Assembly: GCA_035582835.1 (NCBI GenBank)
Contig: JAYKAV010000398.1
Span: forward strand, 1 to 64,000
Source of the DNA: Phoebastria nigripes
Lineage: Eukaryota > Chordata > Aves > Procellariiformes > Diomedeidae
Direction: 5' to 3'
DNA: 64,000 nt
This document shows positions 25,240 through 38,151 of the stretch, in pieces (the stretch's first letter is position 1; each line of letters starts with the position of its first letter). The notes under the pieces are model-generated. The model had not been told where the DNA came from. It saw only the letters and a list, made by a program, of their open reading frames with translations, and made no database searches. A program made the position numbers and the translations under genes.

Positions 25240-25932
25240 TGTTTGGTCTGCATGGGCTAGATTAGATTAGATGCAGAAAGAAGTTGGGACTTTGTCAGGA
25301 AGAAAACTTTCAGAAAGGTATTTGGAAAGTGAGCTCCTTCCACTCTGAATTCTGCCACAGTGTTCTTCCCATCTGTATTGGGAGCTTTGTGGAAGACATT
25401 GTATTCCACATTGTTAGTGATCCTGGACAAGCCATGCCTGCTCTATTGGGCCCCGTGCTTAGGGCTTGAGCAGCCCATATGTTAGCATGAGCAGCTGCTT
25501 TAAGGGAACCTGTTGGCGTGCCCTGTGCCAGCCTGTGCTGTGCTGGTGGGTGTTATGACAGAGGTAACATCCCAACCTGTCAGGAGATGGTATATGATTC
25601 TGTTTGTTACACAAAATAAGGGGCACAACAGCATGGGCGGGAGAAAGGAACTTCTCCATGGATGGGATCTGCACAGCGTGCTGTAGGAAAATCCACCCAT
25701 GGTCCGTGCTGCATGAAAGAAGGGTCGCCAGCGTATGAGGGATGCAAGATTTACTCTCTATCTATAGTCCTCTTTATTCTCTCTTATTAAAACAGCTATT
25801 TTATTACACCATTTGCTATTGGACCTTTCTCACTGAGATCCAGAAAGAACTTTGTGCTGCCCTACCCCTCCCCACTCCCACCCTCCCCCCAAGGGCAGAA
25901 CACCATCCACCCTAATTGCCCTTCTTCCAACA
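25240..25932. other. GC-richer block of unknown nature
   Basis: This block stands out from its AT-rich flanks and has the texture of an old LTR or other interspersed repeat. TGTTGG at 25511 and CCAACA ending at 25932 would make LTR-like inverted ends, but the flanks (GAACC and TATAG) are not a duplication, so I do not call an LTR. Open frames on the minus strand (25459-25700) have no family signature. A C-rich segment at 25865-25890 is listed separately. Confidence 0.4.
25865..25890 (-). repeat. C-rich segment, G-quadruplex pattern on minus strand
   Basis: Five C-runs (4, 4, 3, 3 and 6) are separated by loops of 1, 3, 1 and 1 bases. On the minus strand this satisfies the four-tract G-quadruplex rule with short loops. 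Confidence 0.7.
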
Positions 25933-28229
25933 TATAGGACACACTTTCACTACCAGACCTTCACTCATACAATTGTACAACCATAATTCTATTCATCTTT
26001 TTTTTTATTTATACATTTGAATCTTTTTCTCTATCCACGAACATCACTTAGCTGATGCAGACCACTCAAACCACTTGAGACATCTGTTACATGTGTTTTG
26101 TAGGCTGCAAATGAGGTATTCCATATGCAACTGAGGAATCGGAGATTATTAGTTGATACTGGGATATTTCACATTAAGAATGGATGAGCTCAACTTGCTG
26201 TGGATACTGTGACTTCATGGGTTGTTGCCTGGAATTTTTTTTATATGTGCATTNAAAGAGATTCAAGTGCATAAACGTATTGTTATTTTCTGCCATTATA
26301 TGACCTTACGCATACTCTTGTGTAAACACTCAGATTAAACAGAAATGTTGTCCTGATAGCTCTGTATCTCTGAATAGGCTTAGAGGTATCCTTTATTGTT
26401 TATGAGCACTGTATATTTCTTTCTTGGGTGGCAAACTCCAGTTTAATAGTGGGTCTTTTTCTTCCTGCTGCCTTTCCCTTTCAGTCTTTGACTAGAATTT
26501 TCAAAAGACTAGTAACACGAAATTGATGACTTGGTAGCACTAGCTTGTGTTTATCCAAGAAGTCTGGATTGCTAGGTAGGTTATGTAGACCATAAACAAT
26601 CTGACAGGGCTCTGTAAACGTGTTTAATGGGGGATTTTCTGATAAAGGGAGTGGAAGGGAACAACCCTTTTTGACCACTCCTAAGAGCTTACACAAGAAA
26701 TCCTGTGAGTCAAGTAGAAACCCCTATCAGCCAGGTTGTCACAAGAAACTTCAGTTTAATTATCAATACATCTACTTGTTTACATGCTTATGTCAGATTC
26801 TGACATTAGACTACAGCGCTCATACTTCAGTAAGAGGTTTGACCTATGCTAACTCTCTAAGGAGGCATTTTTAGCCATGGAATAAACACTTGGACTGCAA
26901 GTTCCAGTTCTCAGGACAGGATCCCAGGCACAAGGTCTTATGCAATGAATGTGTTGAGAGATCCTTAGACTGATGGACAGTCCAAACACTGAAGAGTCAG
27001 AAAATCAAAGCTCTCATTTTGTTTCTGGATTCTTTGGCAGCAATCAGATGGATTTCTGCAAGAATCATATATGAGGGCACCACCAAGAATGGGACAGTAT
27101 ATTCTCTAGAAAACNAACGAATACCATATTGTACTCCTGGTGTTCTTTAGTTACAGTTGCTGTTTCAAATGATATAACAGCAATATAATAGCATCAATAT
27201 GCTGCGATGTGGAAGCATCTGTGACTGATGAAACCTGCCCTCTGGACTCAGAAGTATGGTAGGTACTTCCCCACAGTTTGCGTCAGCATGAAAATTGGTT
27301 CATAATTTTGAACTGCAACCAGAATGACCAGGTTGCAAATCAATGTTCATATGATTTAGTGACCCTAAATTTAAAAAGGAAAAAGAATGTCAGTCTGTTG
27401 GTCTGTTGCAATAAAAATACTCACTTTGCACAATATCCATCCTGAATTTTTTTTTTTTTTTTTAGCTACTAAAGGACAGTCTGTTGCTTGCATATGTGGG
27501 GAATGCAGTGCAGTACAAGATAGGATATGCTTTTCAAGTACAACAGCTATTTGTTGCTAACTCTGTGTTTCAGTTAGTTCTGATGACTGTTTTAGCAGAA
27601 AAAGCTGTCCCATGTGAATCTCTTGCTGAATAGATATTGTGTCTCCAGTTCCTCTTGTATCTGATTCTACATTGCTTTCATATAGATAAACTCTTAAAAA
27701 AAAAAAAAAAGAATCATATAAGCTGAAACATAAACAGTGTAGGAAAGAAGGTAGTTCAAGATGACAGGGGTTAGAAGCACAGTCTGTGAAGCACAATTCT
27801 CCTGCTTCTCGGTTTATGCTTGATTTCCACACTTGCCATAAACAGGTCTAAGTTACAAAACTTGCTACTGGATTTTTCAGAACACAAAGCCTGATGCTTG
27901 CCGTGCAGGTTCATTTCTAGATTGGGGGGTGGGGGAGCATGTGTGTATATTTTCTTTTCTTTCTTTTTTATTTTTTTAATATGTATTCTAAAACACATAG
28001 AATGGGTAAAAATTTAAAAGTATTCAGAATGCTAGTGCAGTACAATGTGCATGTTTATAACACTCTCACAAAAAAACAGAGAGAAAGGTAGCTTTGAACC
28101 TGGGCTCTCCCAGACAATTTTTCTTTAAGGGAGATAAAATAATGAAAAATACTTGGTTAAACCGCTGGCCAAACTCTTATTGTTTGTACCACTCCTGGAA
28201 AAGACCCTGGGGACCAGCAGCAGAATCTG
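25933..28229. other. AT-rich non-coding DNA, no recognised gene
   Basis: No recognised gene. T17 is at 27447-27463 and A15 at 27696-27710. Frames up to 91 codons occur on both strands and appear random. Ns occur at about 26254 and 27115. Confidence 0.6.
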
Positions 28230-28237
28230 TGCTATTG

Positions 28238-28254
28238 ATTGGCTGGTTAAATAG
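28238..28254 (+). promoter_or_regulatory. possible promoter elements: reversed CCAAT and TTAAATAG
   Basis: ATTGG (28238-28242, the complement of CCAAT) is followed by a TATA-like TTAAATAG at 28247-28254. About 30 bases further, a purine-rich, ORF-free sequence begins and runs to a strong splice donor. The two boxes are closer together than usual, so this is only suggestive. Confidence 0.25.
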
Positions 28255-28279
28255 AGGCCTATTAGATTCAGACAGGCTA

Positions 28280-28668
28280 GATTGATTATACAGCAGCAGA
28301 AGGAGCTCAGGCTCAGAGCTGAGTGAACGTCAGGGTGAGAGAGAGGGAGAGCAAGTGAGAGAAAGCGCGCAATAGAGAGAGACTGTACACACTATAGCAT
28401 CAGTATGTGACTGCTGGTGCCTGATAACACTGATATTGAGCTCCTTCAGTGGACAACTTGCTGAGCTACGTTTTTTCATTTGCAAGAGGATGCCAGCTCT
28501 AAGCCAGTGCAACTGATAACAGACTGGACGTTGGAATAGTTCATTTTGCTCATAATTACATCTCTTAATGTTCTGCATCTCTGAAGAAAGGCTTATTACG
28601 GAAGACAAAAATTCATCCTGCCCCTTAGCTCACATAGTACTGATGATATACAGGGTTTGATCTTCCAG
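28280..28668 (+). other. candidate non-coding first exon ending in a splice donor
   Basis: The segment ends TTCCAG at 28668 and is followed by GTAAGG, a near-perfect 5' splice site. It lies downstream of TATA-like and CCAAT-like elements and holds a purine-rich GAGA region (about 28333-28384). It has only short upstream ATG frames. It could be a 5' UTR exon of a gene whose coding exons lie outside the window. Donor-like sequences occur by chance, so confidence is low. Confidence 0.25.
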
Positions 28669-31600
28669 GTAAGGAAATCATCCTTTGCTTTTCTGAGCAG
28701 CTAAAAAAAAGAATTATTCTTTTTGTATCTTGCATGTTAAATACAAGCTTTGACATCTGTTTATAGAATGCATTTACTGCACTTAAATTTCTTTCACTCA
28801 CAGATGATATGTATCAAATATTATGTACACCTGAAGACAATTAAGAACAGAACATGGTTTCTGCATTTTATTTATCATGCTTAACCCTTCAAGTAAACAG
28901 GAATGAAGCAGCCAGAAAAGATGATTTCTAACTACTTGTGTGATGTTTTAATGTAACTTGTCCCACACATGCTTAGCAGTCTGGAGGAATAACAGCACCC
29001 AAACTCTCTCATATTATTAATTCATTATTGTACATGTTGTGAAGCCAGGTAGAGAGAACATTTACCTGGAGGATTTCTCAGTGCTTGTCAGTAGTTCGAA
29101 ACAGTATCCGTCTTTTGACTGCAAGCTTACCTCTGCTGTGCAAACATGATCTGCCTTAAATAATATGGCATTAGACTGCCATCTTTTTATAGATACAGTA
29201 GTTATTGCTAACATTCTGCCTGCAAAGCGAAGATCAAGGCTTATGACCTGAAATATGAAACCTAGGATGTTCTGTTACGCTGTGCTGCATGTTTGAAGCA
29301 GCCATCCCGTGGACTGATTGCTTGTTTTGATGTGACATTGACACCACTGTCTCCTAACTGCCTAGCTCTACCTAAACTTTCTACATATTTCCTTTGGCTG
29401 TANTGGAAATGTTTTTTCTGTGATAGGTGATAGGTTGCTGTGATTCTGAAGGTGATAGGCTAAAACAGAAATAACTCAGCTTTTGGTTACGTAGCAAGTC
29501 AGGAAGTTGATTGACTCGGGGTTTACAGGCCGTGGGAGCATAACGCTAAGAGGACAGCACTGTCACTTCATTAGTAACACATTCCTTCCAAATGTGATAA
29601 TCTGTACCACCCTCCTCATCAGTTTGTGCACTCTGCTCCTTGCTCCAAACTGAAAGGAATTTTTCATATACCAGCTCTTGTNATTACTCTCTCTGAGTGA
29701 AGTAGAGGCATCAGTCTATTAACCCAAGCATTTAAGCAGATTTGCACTCAGCGAAGTACAACTTTCCAATGCTTTGTGCATTTAAGAAACTGCCTATAGC
29801 AGGCTATTGCTGCTAGAGTATGCACCTAATTGTAATCCATTTTATCCAATGACAAACACATCAGAAATACAGAAAAGCACTTTCTTCTCTTCCTCTACCC
29901 AGATATTTTTTATAAATTTCTATAAAGTACCATACGCAAATACTTAATGATGTCTCAAAATCCCAAATGTGAAGTGAAATTCCCACAGTTACCAAAATGA
30001 TTATCTATCATTTGTAAAAGACATTATAAATGTTGGGGACTTTAGGCACATAGAGATTTTTTTTTAAACTAACAATTTGAAGGAAAGGGGTGCCTAAGTG
30101 ATCACATGAACAAAATATGCAAGGCTAAAGAGATAGCTTCATCTTCTATAATGTATTATATGAATAAGTGCTAGCAAAACAAGAAGTAAACCGATGAGCT
30201 AAAACCAAAGGGTTACTTAAGCTATAGCATCTGTGCTGTTTTATTTCTTAATATTTTCTCTGTGAATAATGTCTATGTTGTTTTTTTATATACACAATTG
30301 ATCTATGTCAGCAATTTCAATGTTTCCTTCTGAAATTCTTTCCAGGTAGCAAGAAAATCACCTGGGGGCACAGTTTGCCACCTAAGCTTTCCTTGAGTGG
30401 TATTTTACTCCATAAAATACTGCCAGAGGTGAGGACTGCATCCATTGACTATGGAGTCAGAGTGTCAGAATTTGACCATAAATAATGGAGAGAAACTCTT
30501 TATGTTTCAATTAACTGACTGAAAATTTTAACAGTAAGACAAAGACCTGGGTATCGAGAGTTAGATCTACCAGATGTAGACAGAATTTTATAAGGAGCTA
30601 AGATAAGTGGATGCCTAATTCATTACAAAACTTAAGGCCTGTCTCAAAATATTTCATGTGCAGTTTGACCTGCAAAAATAATCCTTTCGTATGCTCAAAA
30701 TCTCTCTTACAGTTCTTATTCATCTCTCTTTTCTCTCTGAAAAGCCTTGTTTACTATACCTGTGTTCTTTAAACATACTTTATAATTTTGTGATTGGAAA
30801 TAAAATCATGCTAATTCTGTGATTTCAAAGACAGTGATATGATTCCCTTCAGATTAGTATCTGTTAGTATTCAGATTACATCCTAACCATGAAACTCCAA
30901 ATAATGCTAAAAAGTATTTATTTTTACAAAGGGAATATTCTATTTGAACTTTATTTTTTTTAAAACACAAAAGAAAATCGGAAGCCCGAACAATTAGTTA
31001 AGCTCATACTCATGAAATATGTTATTCATTTCCGCATTAAAGATTTACAGTGTAAGCATCTTCTTTTGTCAGATTCAGGAAAAATATCTGAAAAAACTCA
31101 AATCAGAAAGATTTTAAGAGGTTACATATTACAAACTGTGCATTTTCTTTTGAGTCTATAATGCTGTTAATCTGGACCTTTTGCAACACTTCAAACTGAT
31201 TCAGTTGTATCACCCTTTTCTCAAGAAGACTAATCTGGCCTTTTTGAAACTAATTTTGCATTGTTTTTCAACTTGAACTCACAGAAAGTGAAATTTATTT
31301 TTATTTTCCTAGATAACTTGAAGCCATTAGGGGGCTCTTTCCTCCTATGATATCACACAGCAAGCTACATTAAACAGATATAGCTGGTTACTAGTCTCGT
31401 TACCAAAAAAAGTCCTGCTTGAATGAATTTATTCTGGGTGTAGACCATTTTAATAATACAGAGCAATCACAAATCTTTATTGTTTGTTTGGGGGGGTTTT
31501 TTTGGATTTGGGTTTTGGTTTTTTTTAATGCAGATAATTAAAAGAGGATAGTTCTTCCACTGCCAGTTAGATGGTTATGTTTTGAAGTTATCTTGTGCCC

Positions 31601-34600
31601 CGTAAAGGAGAAGCAGGGAACANGTTCAGCAAGAACACAGTACTTTGAAGTAATCTATGGGGTTACTAAATCAAGTTAACAGCCTGATCAGACTGAATAT
31701 GAAGCACCACAAACGTCCAAAAAGCTTAAGTTTACTCATTCCAGTAAGTGTGACCAACAGTGCAGCTAGCATTGGAAAAAGAGTTTTCCTGTTGAGTACT
31801 GTTACATTGTACTAATAGGAACCTTAAGTATATAGAACAGACATACTCTTCACTTACACAGCTTTCTTTCAGAAGGGCACAGTATGTCACCAGGATTTTT
31901 GGATGACTGTTCATTGCACAAGGTGAGACGGAAAGGTAGTTTCAATTCTGCAAACATTTACTGATGTGAGCAGCTGCACTGAAGTTACTGCGGACCAAAT
32001 TCTTACATCCTTTGTTCTGCCTATTACGCCTTTAGTAGTTCCTGTAAATTCATTGCACCACTGTACCTGAAATTAGTTGTGAATTTTGTACTATTCCTTG
32101 TGAGAGTTAGAAATAACTACTGAATAGCCAAATGCAGATTAAGAAAAAGCAATAGATTTGTTGTAAAGCACAGCAAAGTGGTTGCAGGCACTGTAGCAGT
32201 ATGCTGAGGTGACGCCAGGAGAAACATGAGTGTCAAAAGACATGCAAAATAGTTGTCCACCTGTTCTAGTTTTGAAGAATTTTCTCATTCCTGCCAACCT
32301 TGAAAGAAAAAATGCCATGTTGGTAGATGACTTTACCCACCCTGACCAACTTGCTACTTTACATTGTTTAGCTTGGAGAGATTCCAATACTACCAGCTCA
32401 ATTCAAGAACAGAAGAAAATAAAAAAAAAAAAGGACTGACACCCTTTGTGGTGCTCTACATTCATGACATAGGAGAATAATCTGGCCAAGTTGGAATTTT
32501 TTATGTTTTTTTTTTAAAGCTAAAAAATTATGTCCTTTCTTGGTTTTACTACAGATCTGAATAGTCTCTCAATTTATGCACACACTTACAGCAACTATCT
32601 TATGACATGCAAGGAAGAGCTTTGCTCTATTAAACAGCACCTAGAAATTCCAACCAGGATCTGAAGATATTGTGTTTACTGCTGCATAGACAGGGAAACA
32701 GCCTTAGTTTGAGGTTCGTGCAATATAATCAAAATTGTGAAAAGCTGGAATAAATCAAGTATTATTTCTGAGATACATAACTGATGGTTCAGACTTATGG
32801 GAAATGATCTTCAGTAACTATGTTATTAGCACATAGCAAATACAGCATCACATAAATTAGCTTACCGTCAGTGGAAGAGGGCTTTTTCATTGCTAAATGG
32901 CAGCTAAAATTAACTGTGACTCACTTGCATTTCAAGTAATTAATTGTGTATATGAACAGTCACCAAAGCTGAGCTGCTATAATTATTAGTTATCCTGACT
33001 TCAAGGCCCAGATCAGACTAAGCAAATTGCCTGAAGATGACAGGAGGTCTGTGGCAGAAGTAAGTAACAGAGACCACTTCTCGGTTGGAGTCAAGTACCC
33101 TAGCTGTAAGACTCTCTTCTCCTCTATAAAACACAGTTTAATTCAATTGTATGCTCTGCTTCCCTGAAATCAATGAAATTTCATTAAAAAAATAAAAATT
33201 AAACTCATACAAGATTCTTGCCACAAAGTTTCTGCAGAGCTTCACTCCAGAGGTAACTCTAATTTGCTGGTTGGTTAATTTATCCCTTATATACACACAC
33301 TATGCAAAGCACTTCAAAATACTTTTGAATGAAGATTGTTGTATAAATGTGAAGTATTATTATGGCAAACAGAAGTCACTCAAACTTCAGCTAATGAAAC
33401 CTGCAACAGCCTGGGATGCTCTATTAAGCATGAATAAATCATTTCTCTCAGATGAATGTTTAAAGATTGATAAAAACCAATTCTTCAGACATGTACTCAA
33501 ATAAGAAATACTTAAGATTTTTTTTCCTGTTTCATGCTTTTCTATAATATATGCAGGGAATCTTTCATATGTCTCGATGTTAGAAGTAGAGAAGTTTATA
33601 AAAGCAATTAATGTATGTATTGTCAAAACATTTTAAAGACAAATAGAAACAGAGCAGACTAAAATACACATCATAATGTAATAAAAAGCAAGAGCTCTTG
33701 CTCTTAATTGCTTTAGTGGAAAAAAATAACATAACTTAGCAAATGGGGGTCTTTTCCAACTCCTGTTTATGTAACTTGCATTGAAAGAACAGCCTGCAGC
33801 TTCCTGATGTTTGCATACAATGCCTGGGTTAAACATAAATATATATATATGTGCATGTATCTCTACATCTACCTATATTTAAACTTATCTTTTACTGTCT
33901 GTATTCCACACAGATGTATATACACCTGTTATAGTGAATTTGCAATTTTTAACAATACAGCCATGTAGAACCCAACCGTGTTCTCTGTGTTCCATAGAAG
34001 AAAAGGGTTTATCATTTGTGATCTGAAGTCACTTGAGGGTAGATGATGCTTTAACCATTCTGGATTTAGCTGCAGTTCTGTGCTTTCTCAATATGCATCA
34101 ACCAGGAAAATTCAACATTAACATAAGGTGTCCTACTCTCAGTAAGGAAAATATGTATCTAGAAATACAGTATGTGAAGTCATATGGACTTTAAAGCAGA
34201 ATCTTTAGGAAAAAAAGCTATGTTCAAAACTACAACCAGTGGTCGAACTAGGAGACTTTACAATCTTCTACTTAAAAAATAAAACTTAAATTATCTTATT
34301 TTTATACTTGTTTCAGTAAGCGACTCACGTTTTTTGTCAGTGTACCAATGTAAAAAGGGATGTAGCAGTCTAGCAGGACTCTGTTTTACTCAGAGTCAGC
34401 TCTTACCTTGGGGATAGTGGAGCAGATCCCCACCACAACTTTATAGAACTCAGTTAAATCTTTTGTTGTCATCCTGTCTTAATACTGACATGTAGTCATG
34501 CCATGTTATGGAGGTTTAAGAGAACAGCAGTGTACAAAACAAGAACATATTTAACAAATAATCTTGTCTTGGTAGTATTATCTTTATCATAAATAAGCTA

Positions 34601-36924
34601 CACAGCTGTTGTTTTATATGACATTTATATGGATCTGTTCCATTACAGATGCATATGTACGCACAACTTGAGTCTACTACAGAATTTTCTTTCGAGATCT
34701 CAATCAGCCAAAAAACGTTAGACCCACCACTGTTAGTTTTATTTCAGATAAAATGCAGTGTGTGCTGGAAATTTCATTTTTTTCCCCAAAATATTGTGAA
34801 TACTTGAAGTCACTGATTCTAACGCACAGCCTAATTCTTTTGAAATCAGACCCTAAACATCATTTGCCTCCAATGTTCCCAGAACCAGGATGATTATTTC
34901 CTCTGAGCCAGCAAAACTGTTCTGGCGTAAAGCAGCATATAAATTTTGGCTAGACGTACCATATGTCAGATGATACATTGTCATCATAATTTCCATGACT
35001 TTTAATTATACTTATTCCATGATATTTTAAAGTAGTGAAACCACCAGTAATTTAAGTATGTGATTTTGTACCATACTGAGGTATCTTCAGTGTCTTTTTT
35101 TCATCATGAACACAGGTGCTGCTACTTGTGCCTATCACTGTGCACTATTGTTCACAATATTAGACACCAGAAAAATATATTCTTAGAGATTTTGAACAAT
35201 TTTTTAACAAAAAAAAAAAAAAAAATCTTCAAAGAAAGTGAGAATTAATTCCTTGTTTAGGAAATGGAAAGCAAGATGTAATGAAGGCCCTAATTTTTAT
35301 TGCTGTTTGATCTTATAATTCTTTCTCAAACAATAAATCAATTCTTTCGCATGAACCAGACCCATAAGATTGTTTATCTTGACAAGAACCAAAGAAATAT
35401 AACACCATCTTTCTATCCATGTTATATTTTCTGACAAATCTCCATGTTATTCTTTTGCATTAATGGACATTTCTGCCCTCTTTCTCTCCTTCCCTTCTCA
35501 GGAAGAGGATAGTCCTAGAGGTAGTATGCTTTTGGAGAATAACTGTAAACCCAATTCTTGTAGATAAAATGCATAAAATTCAGAAAGACCAGGAACACTG
35601 TTGAAAATGTTCTACAACAGCTTAAAATTTTTGAGATGCAAAACAATCTTTAAGGTATTTATGTCATCAGGAATGCCAGATTTATTTCATACAAGTAAGT
35701 ATGGATTAAATCAATGAACAAAGCACTCAAAATCTAAATTTGATACATTGGAGCCATGTAAGGATAGATAAGTTCCTCTTTTATCATGCAGTATTTGCTT
35801 CTCAAATTAGTGACTTAAATTAAAAATTACTCAGAGTAAAACTAGAAGGCTCCTCTCATTACTTTGAATTTCCTTTGAATATTGGTGATTTTGCCAATTA
35901 CAGAATGAATGATTCAAGGATAGTACTAGAGTTACCTAGAAAATATTCCCCTTAATGTACTGTGAGAAAAAAAATATTTAACAGAATTCAACTCCGTTTT
36001 CTAGGTGCCTTAATTTAAACTCTGCACTGAAAGCATTCATTTGAGGCAAAAAGCAAATCTATTTCTACTGTTCAGATGTTGCAATGATGACACAAATATA
36101 TTTCATGTGACTTTTACCTGTACAGTTGCCTCTACAACACAAAGTGTTCCTGTCCCATAGTTTGTTTCACCAAACTGCATGCGGGCTCAGTAACCCATAA
36201 TGAATTATACTGGATGATTTATATTACATGTAGGTGAACAACTTATCTTCTTATGTATTATCCAGATTGAGAATTGTATTTGGCGTGCCAGGATGTAACC
36301 TCCATGGGAATTACAGCTACAATTTGTTTACATGTAAACACATACAAACAAGTGCATGTAGATACCTACAACTATACAACCCATGTCCATAAAAACACAA
36401 TCCAGAAGCTTCTGTTTGAAAACTGAAAAGTCCCAACGCTCCAGGACTTTCAAAAATAAAAGGGAAACAACCTGTGCATTGTGATAAAACGGCATGCTTG
36501 ATCAACAGTAATATTTTGCTGTGAAAGCCCCCTTACCTGCATTTAGCATGTTTTGATTGCTCAGTTCACTGAAGCACAGGATGCTGAGCAGAGCCATGGG
36601 TCAATAGGGTAATTTATAACGATCAACCTTCTGGGCAGACTGTGGGAAGACCTCATCTTTACTGGTTTTTTTCCAGCTGAGAAAACCTGATCTGCTGTTG
36701 ATAAAGATTCACCAACCAGAAAATCCTGCAGCCTCTGTAACTTTTACTCCTTACAGAAAAGTGAGAGGAGTGTATTCAAAACTGATACATTGCACTTGAA
36801 CACAGTGTGACAACAACAAGTTTCTATTTTTAACCTACATGACTCTGATATATTCATCAATAACACGATTGGTTTAACGATAACAGAAGTTGATGTCAGG
36901 GTGACTTCAAGTCAGGGAAAACGA
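28669..36924. other. long AT-rich, repeat-poor non-coding stretch
   Basis: Over about 8.2 kb I see no CR1, LTR or recognisable exon, unlike either side. It contains an (AT)6 run at 33839-33850 and A17 at 35209-35225. Open frames do not exceed about 82 codons. If the candidate donor at 28668 is used, this would be intron. Repeat depletion can also mark regulatory DNA. Confidence 0.5.
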
Positions 36925-37400
36925 CTTCCCTTAAATGCGACGAAAGCGACGTACAAACTGACTACCACCATCCTGGTTAAACAAAGAGCAAAATACCGAC
37001 AGAACGTTTCACACCTTTCCACCGAGCGTAACCGAACATACCCTGCAGCCGTGCGAAGGGCCGGGCTCCCCGGGAGTACCCCAACAGCTCCTCTCCCNCC
37101 AGGCTAGTAACGAACGGCCGCGTTTCAGACCCCGCCAAGGCTCCCTCTGCAGGACGGGTAACGCCCTGCCGCGGGCGGGGTCGCCCGCAGAACCTTCTGG
37201 AGCCGGGCCGTTAGCGCGGGAAGGCACCGCTCGCGCCAGCCGCAGACCTGTCGGGGGCCGGGGAGTGCGCTTGCGCAGGGGGCGGGCCGCGTGTCGGCGG
37301 CTGCGTGTCGGCGGCCACGCTGTGGGAGCGGTCGCCGGAGTCCGTCGGGGGGAGAAGGAAGAGGCGAAGAGCTGGGCTGTGGGGAGCTGGGTTGAGTCCT
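36925..37400. promoter_or_regulatory. CpG island, probable housekeeping-type promoter
   Basis: From about 37020 to 37390 I count roughly 46 CpG dinucleotides in an otherwise CpG-poor window, with very high GC content. An NRF1-like palindrome TGCGCTTGCGCA (37266-37277) is followed immediately by an Sp1-type GGGGGCGGG (37278-37286). A 13-bp unit GCGTGTCGGCGGC is repeated at 37289-37301 and 37303-37315. No TATA box is near. This is the expected form of a TATA-less promoter and first-exon region of a vertebrate gene. Direction is not settled; the GC-rich part ends on the right near 37400. No frame in it looks like a known protein. An N is at about 37098. Confidence 0.8.
37266..37286. promoter_or_regulatory. 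NRF1-like site next to Sp1 site
   Basis: TGCGCTTGCGCA differs by one base from the NRF1 consensus palindrome and touches GGGGGCGGG, a GC box. The pair is typical of core promoters in CpG islands and places a likely start within about 100 bases. Confidence 0.5.
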
Positions 37401-37494
37401 ATGGGTTGTTTGTTTTTCTTTCTACGCTTTCTTCTTTGTCTGTTTGAATTAGCGGGGGTGTGGGGACCTTTTAGAGGACTGTGCTGTTGCGGTC

Positions 37495-37498
<4 letters not shown>

Positions 37499-37589
<91 letters not shown>

Positions 37590-37632
37590 CTTCTTCTTCT
37601 TCTTCTTCTTCTTCTTCTTCTTCTTCTTCTTC
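37499..37632. repeat. T91 followed by (CTT)14, 134-bp pure pyrimidine tract
   Basis: Ninety-one T are followed by about fourteen CTT units, with no purine in 134 bases. On the other strand this is (GAA)n followed by a long poly-A. Such mirror-type polypurine-polypyrimidine tracts can form triplexes, and GAA expansions are unstable in other genomes. It begins about 100 bp from the CpG island. Long poly-F, poly-S, poly-K and poly-E frames covering it are artefacts of the repeat. The exact T count may be a sequencing or assembly estimate. Confidence 0.95.
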
Positions 37633-38131
37633 CGTGATTTGCCCTCGGGGCGGGGAGGGGGAGCTTGGTTTTCTATTGTGTTTGCCGTAGTAGAGCACTG
37701 GCGGTCCTGGCTGCGGCTGGCGAGGGGGCAGCCAGGCTTGGAGGGGCCAAGAGTGAGGCCTTTGCACATCCCGGGTGTTAAATCTCAGGGAAACTCGGCT
37801 GGGACACTGCAGCCAAATCCTGTTTGCTGGAGGGTGGTGGTGGTGGGTGAGGTGCAAGCTGTTAAGGCTGAATTTCTGTTAGACAAGAAGCGGTGTAGGA
37901 GAAAGGAAGGGGGACAGGGAGGAGGTAGGGGCACACCCTGGAGGTGGTGGGAGGCAAGGTGGGTGCTGAGGTGCTAGAGGACCAGAGTTTTAGTATAAGA
38001 GTTGTAACTGACGGTACTATTTGCAAAATAGGGCAACGTTGTTGATCCTTAACTCCAGGGCTGCATTATATCATGGGCGCTCCTGAGTGAAGGTAAGATA
38101 AGGAAGTACAAAAGGATTCAGTTCTGAAGAC

Positions 38132-38151
38132 TAGGATTGTGTAGGATTGTG
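38132..38151. repeat. 10-bp perfect tandem duplication
   Basis: TAGGATTGTG occurs twice in direct succession, a small slippage duplication shortly downstream of the CpG island. Confidence 0.9.

Noticed and set aside
25511..25932. Possible LTR with TGTTGG and CCAACA ends
   Set aside because: The flanking 5-mers GAACC and TATAG are unrelated, and a 6-bp inverted end pair can be found by chance in a block this long.
37265..37857. Open frames of 106-128 codons across the pyrimidine tract, rich in poly-F, poly-S, poly-L, poly-K or poly-E
   Set aside because: They exist only because a T91(CTT)14 tract has no stop codons in most frames. The non-repeat ends have no protein signature.
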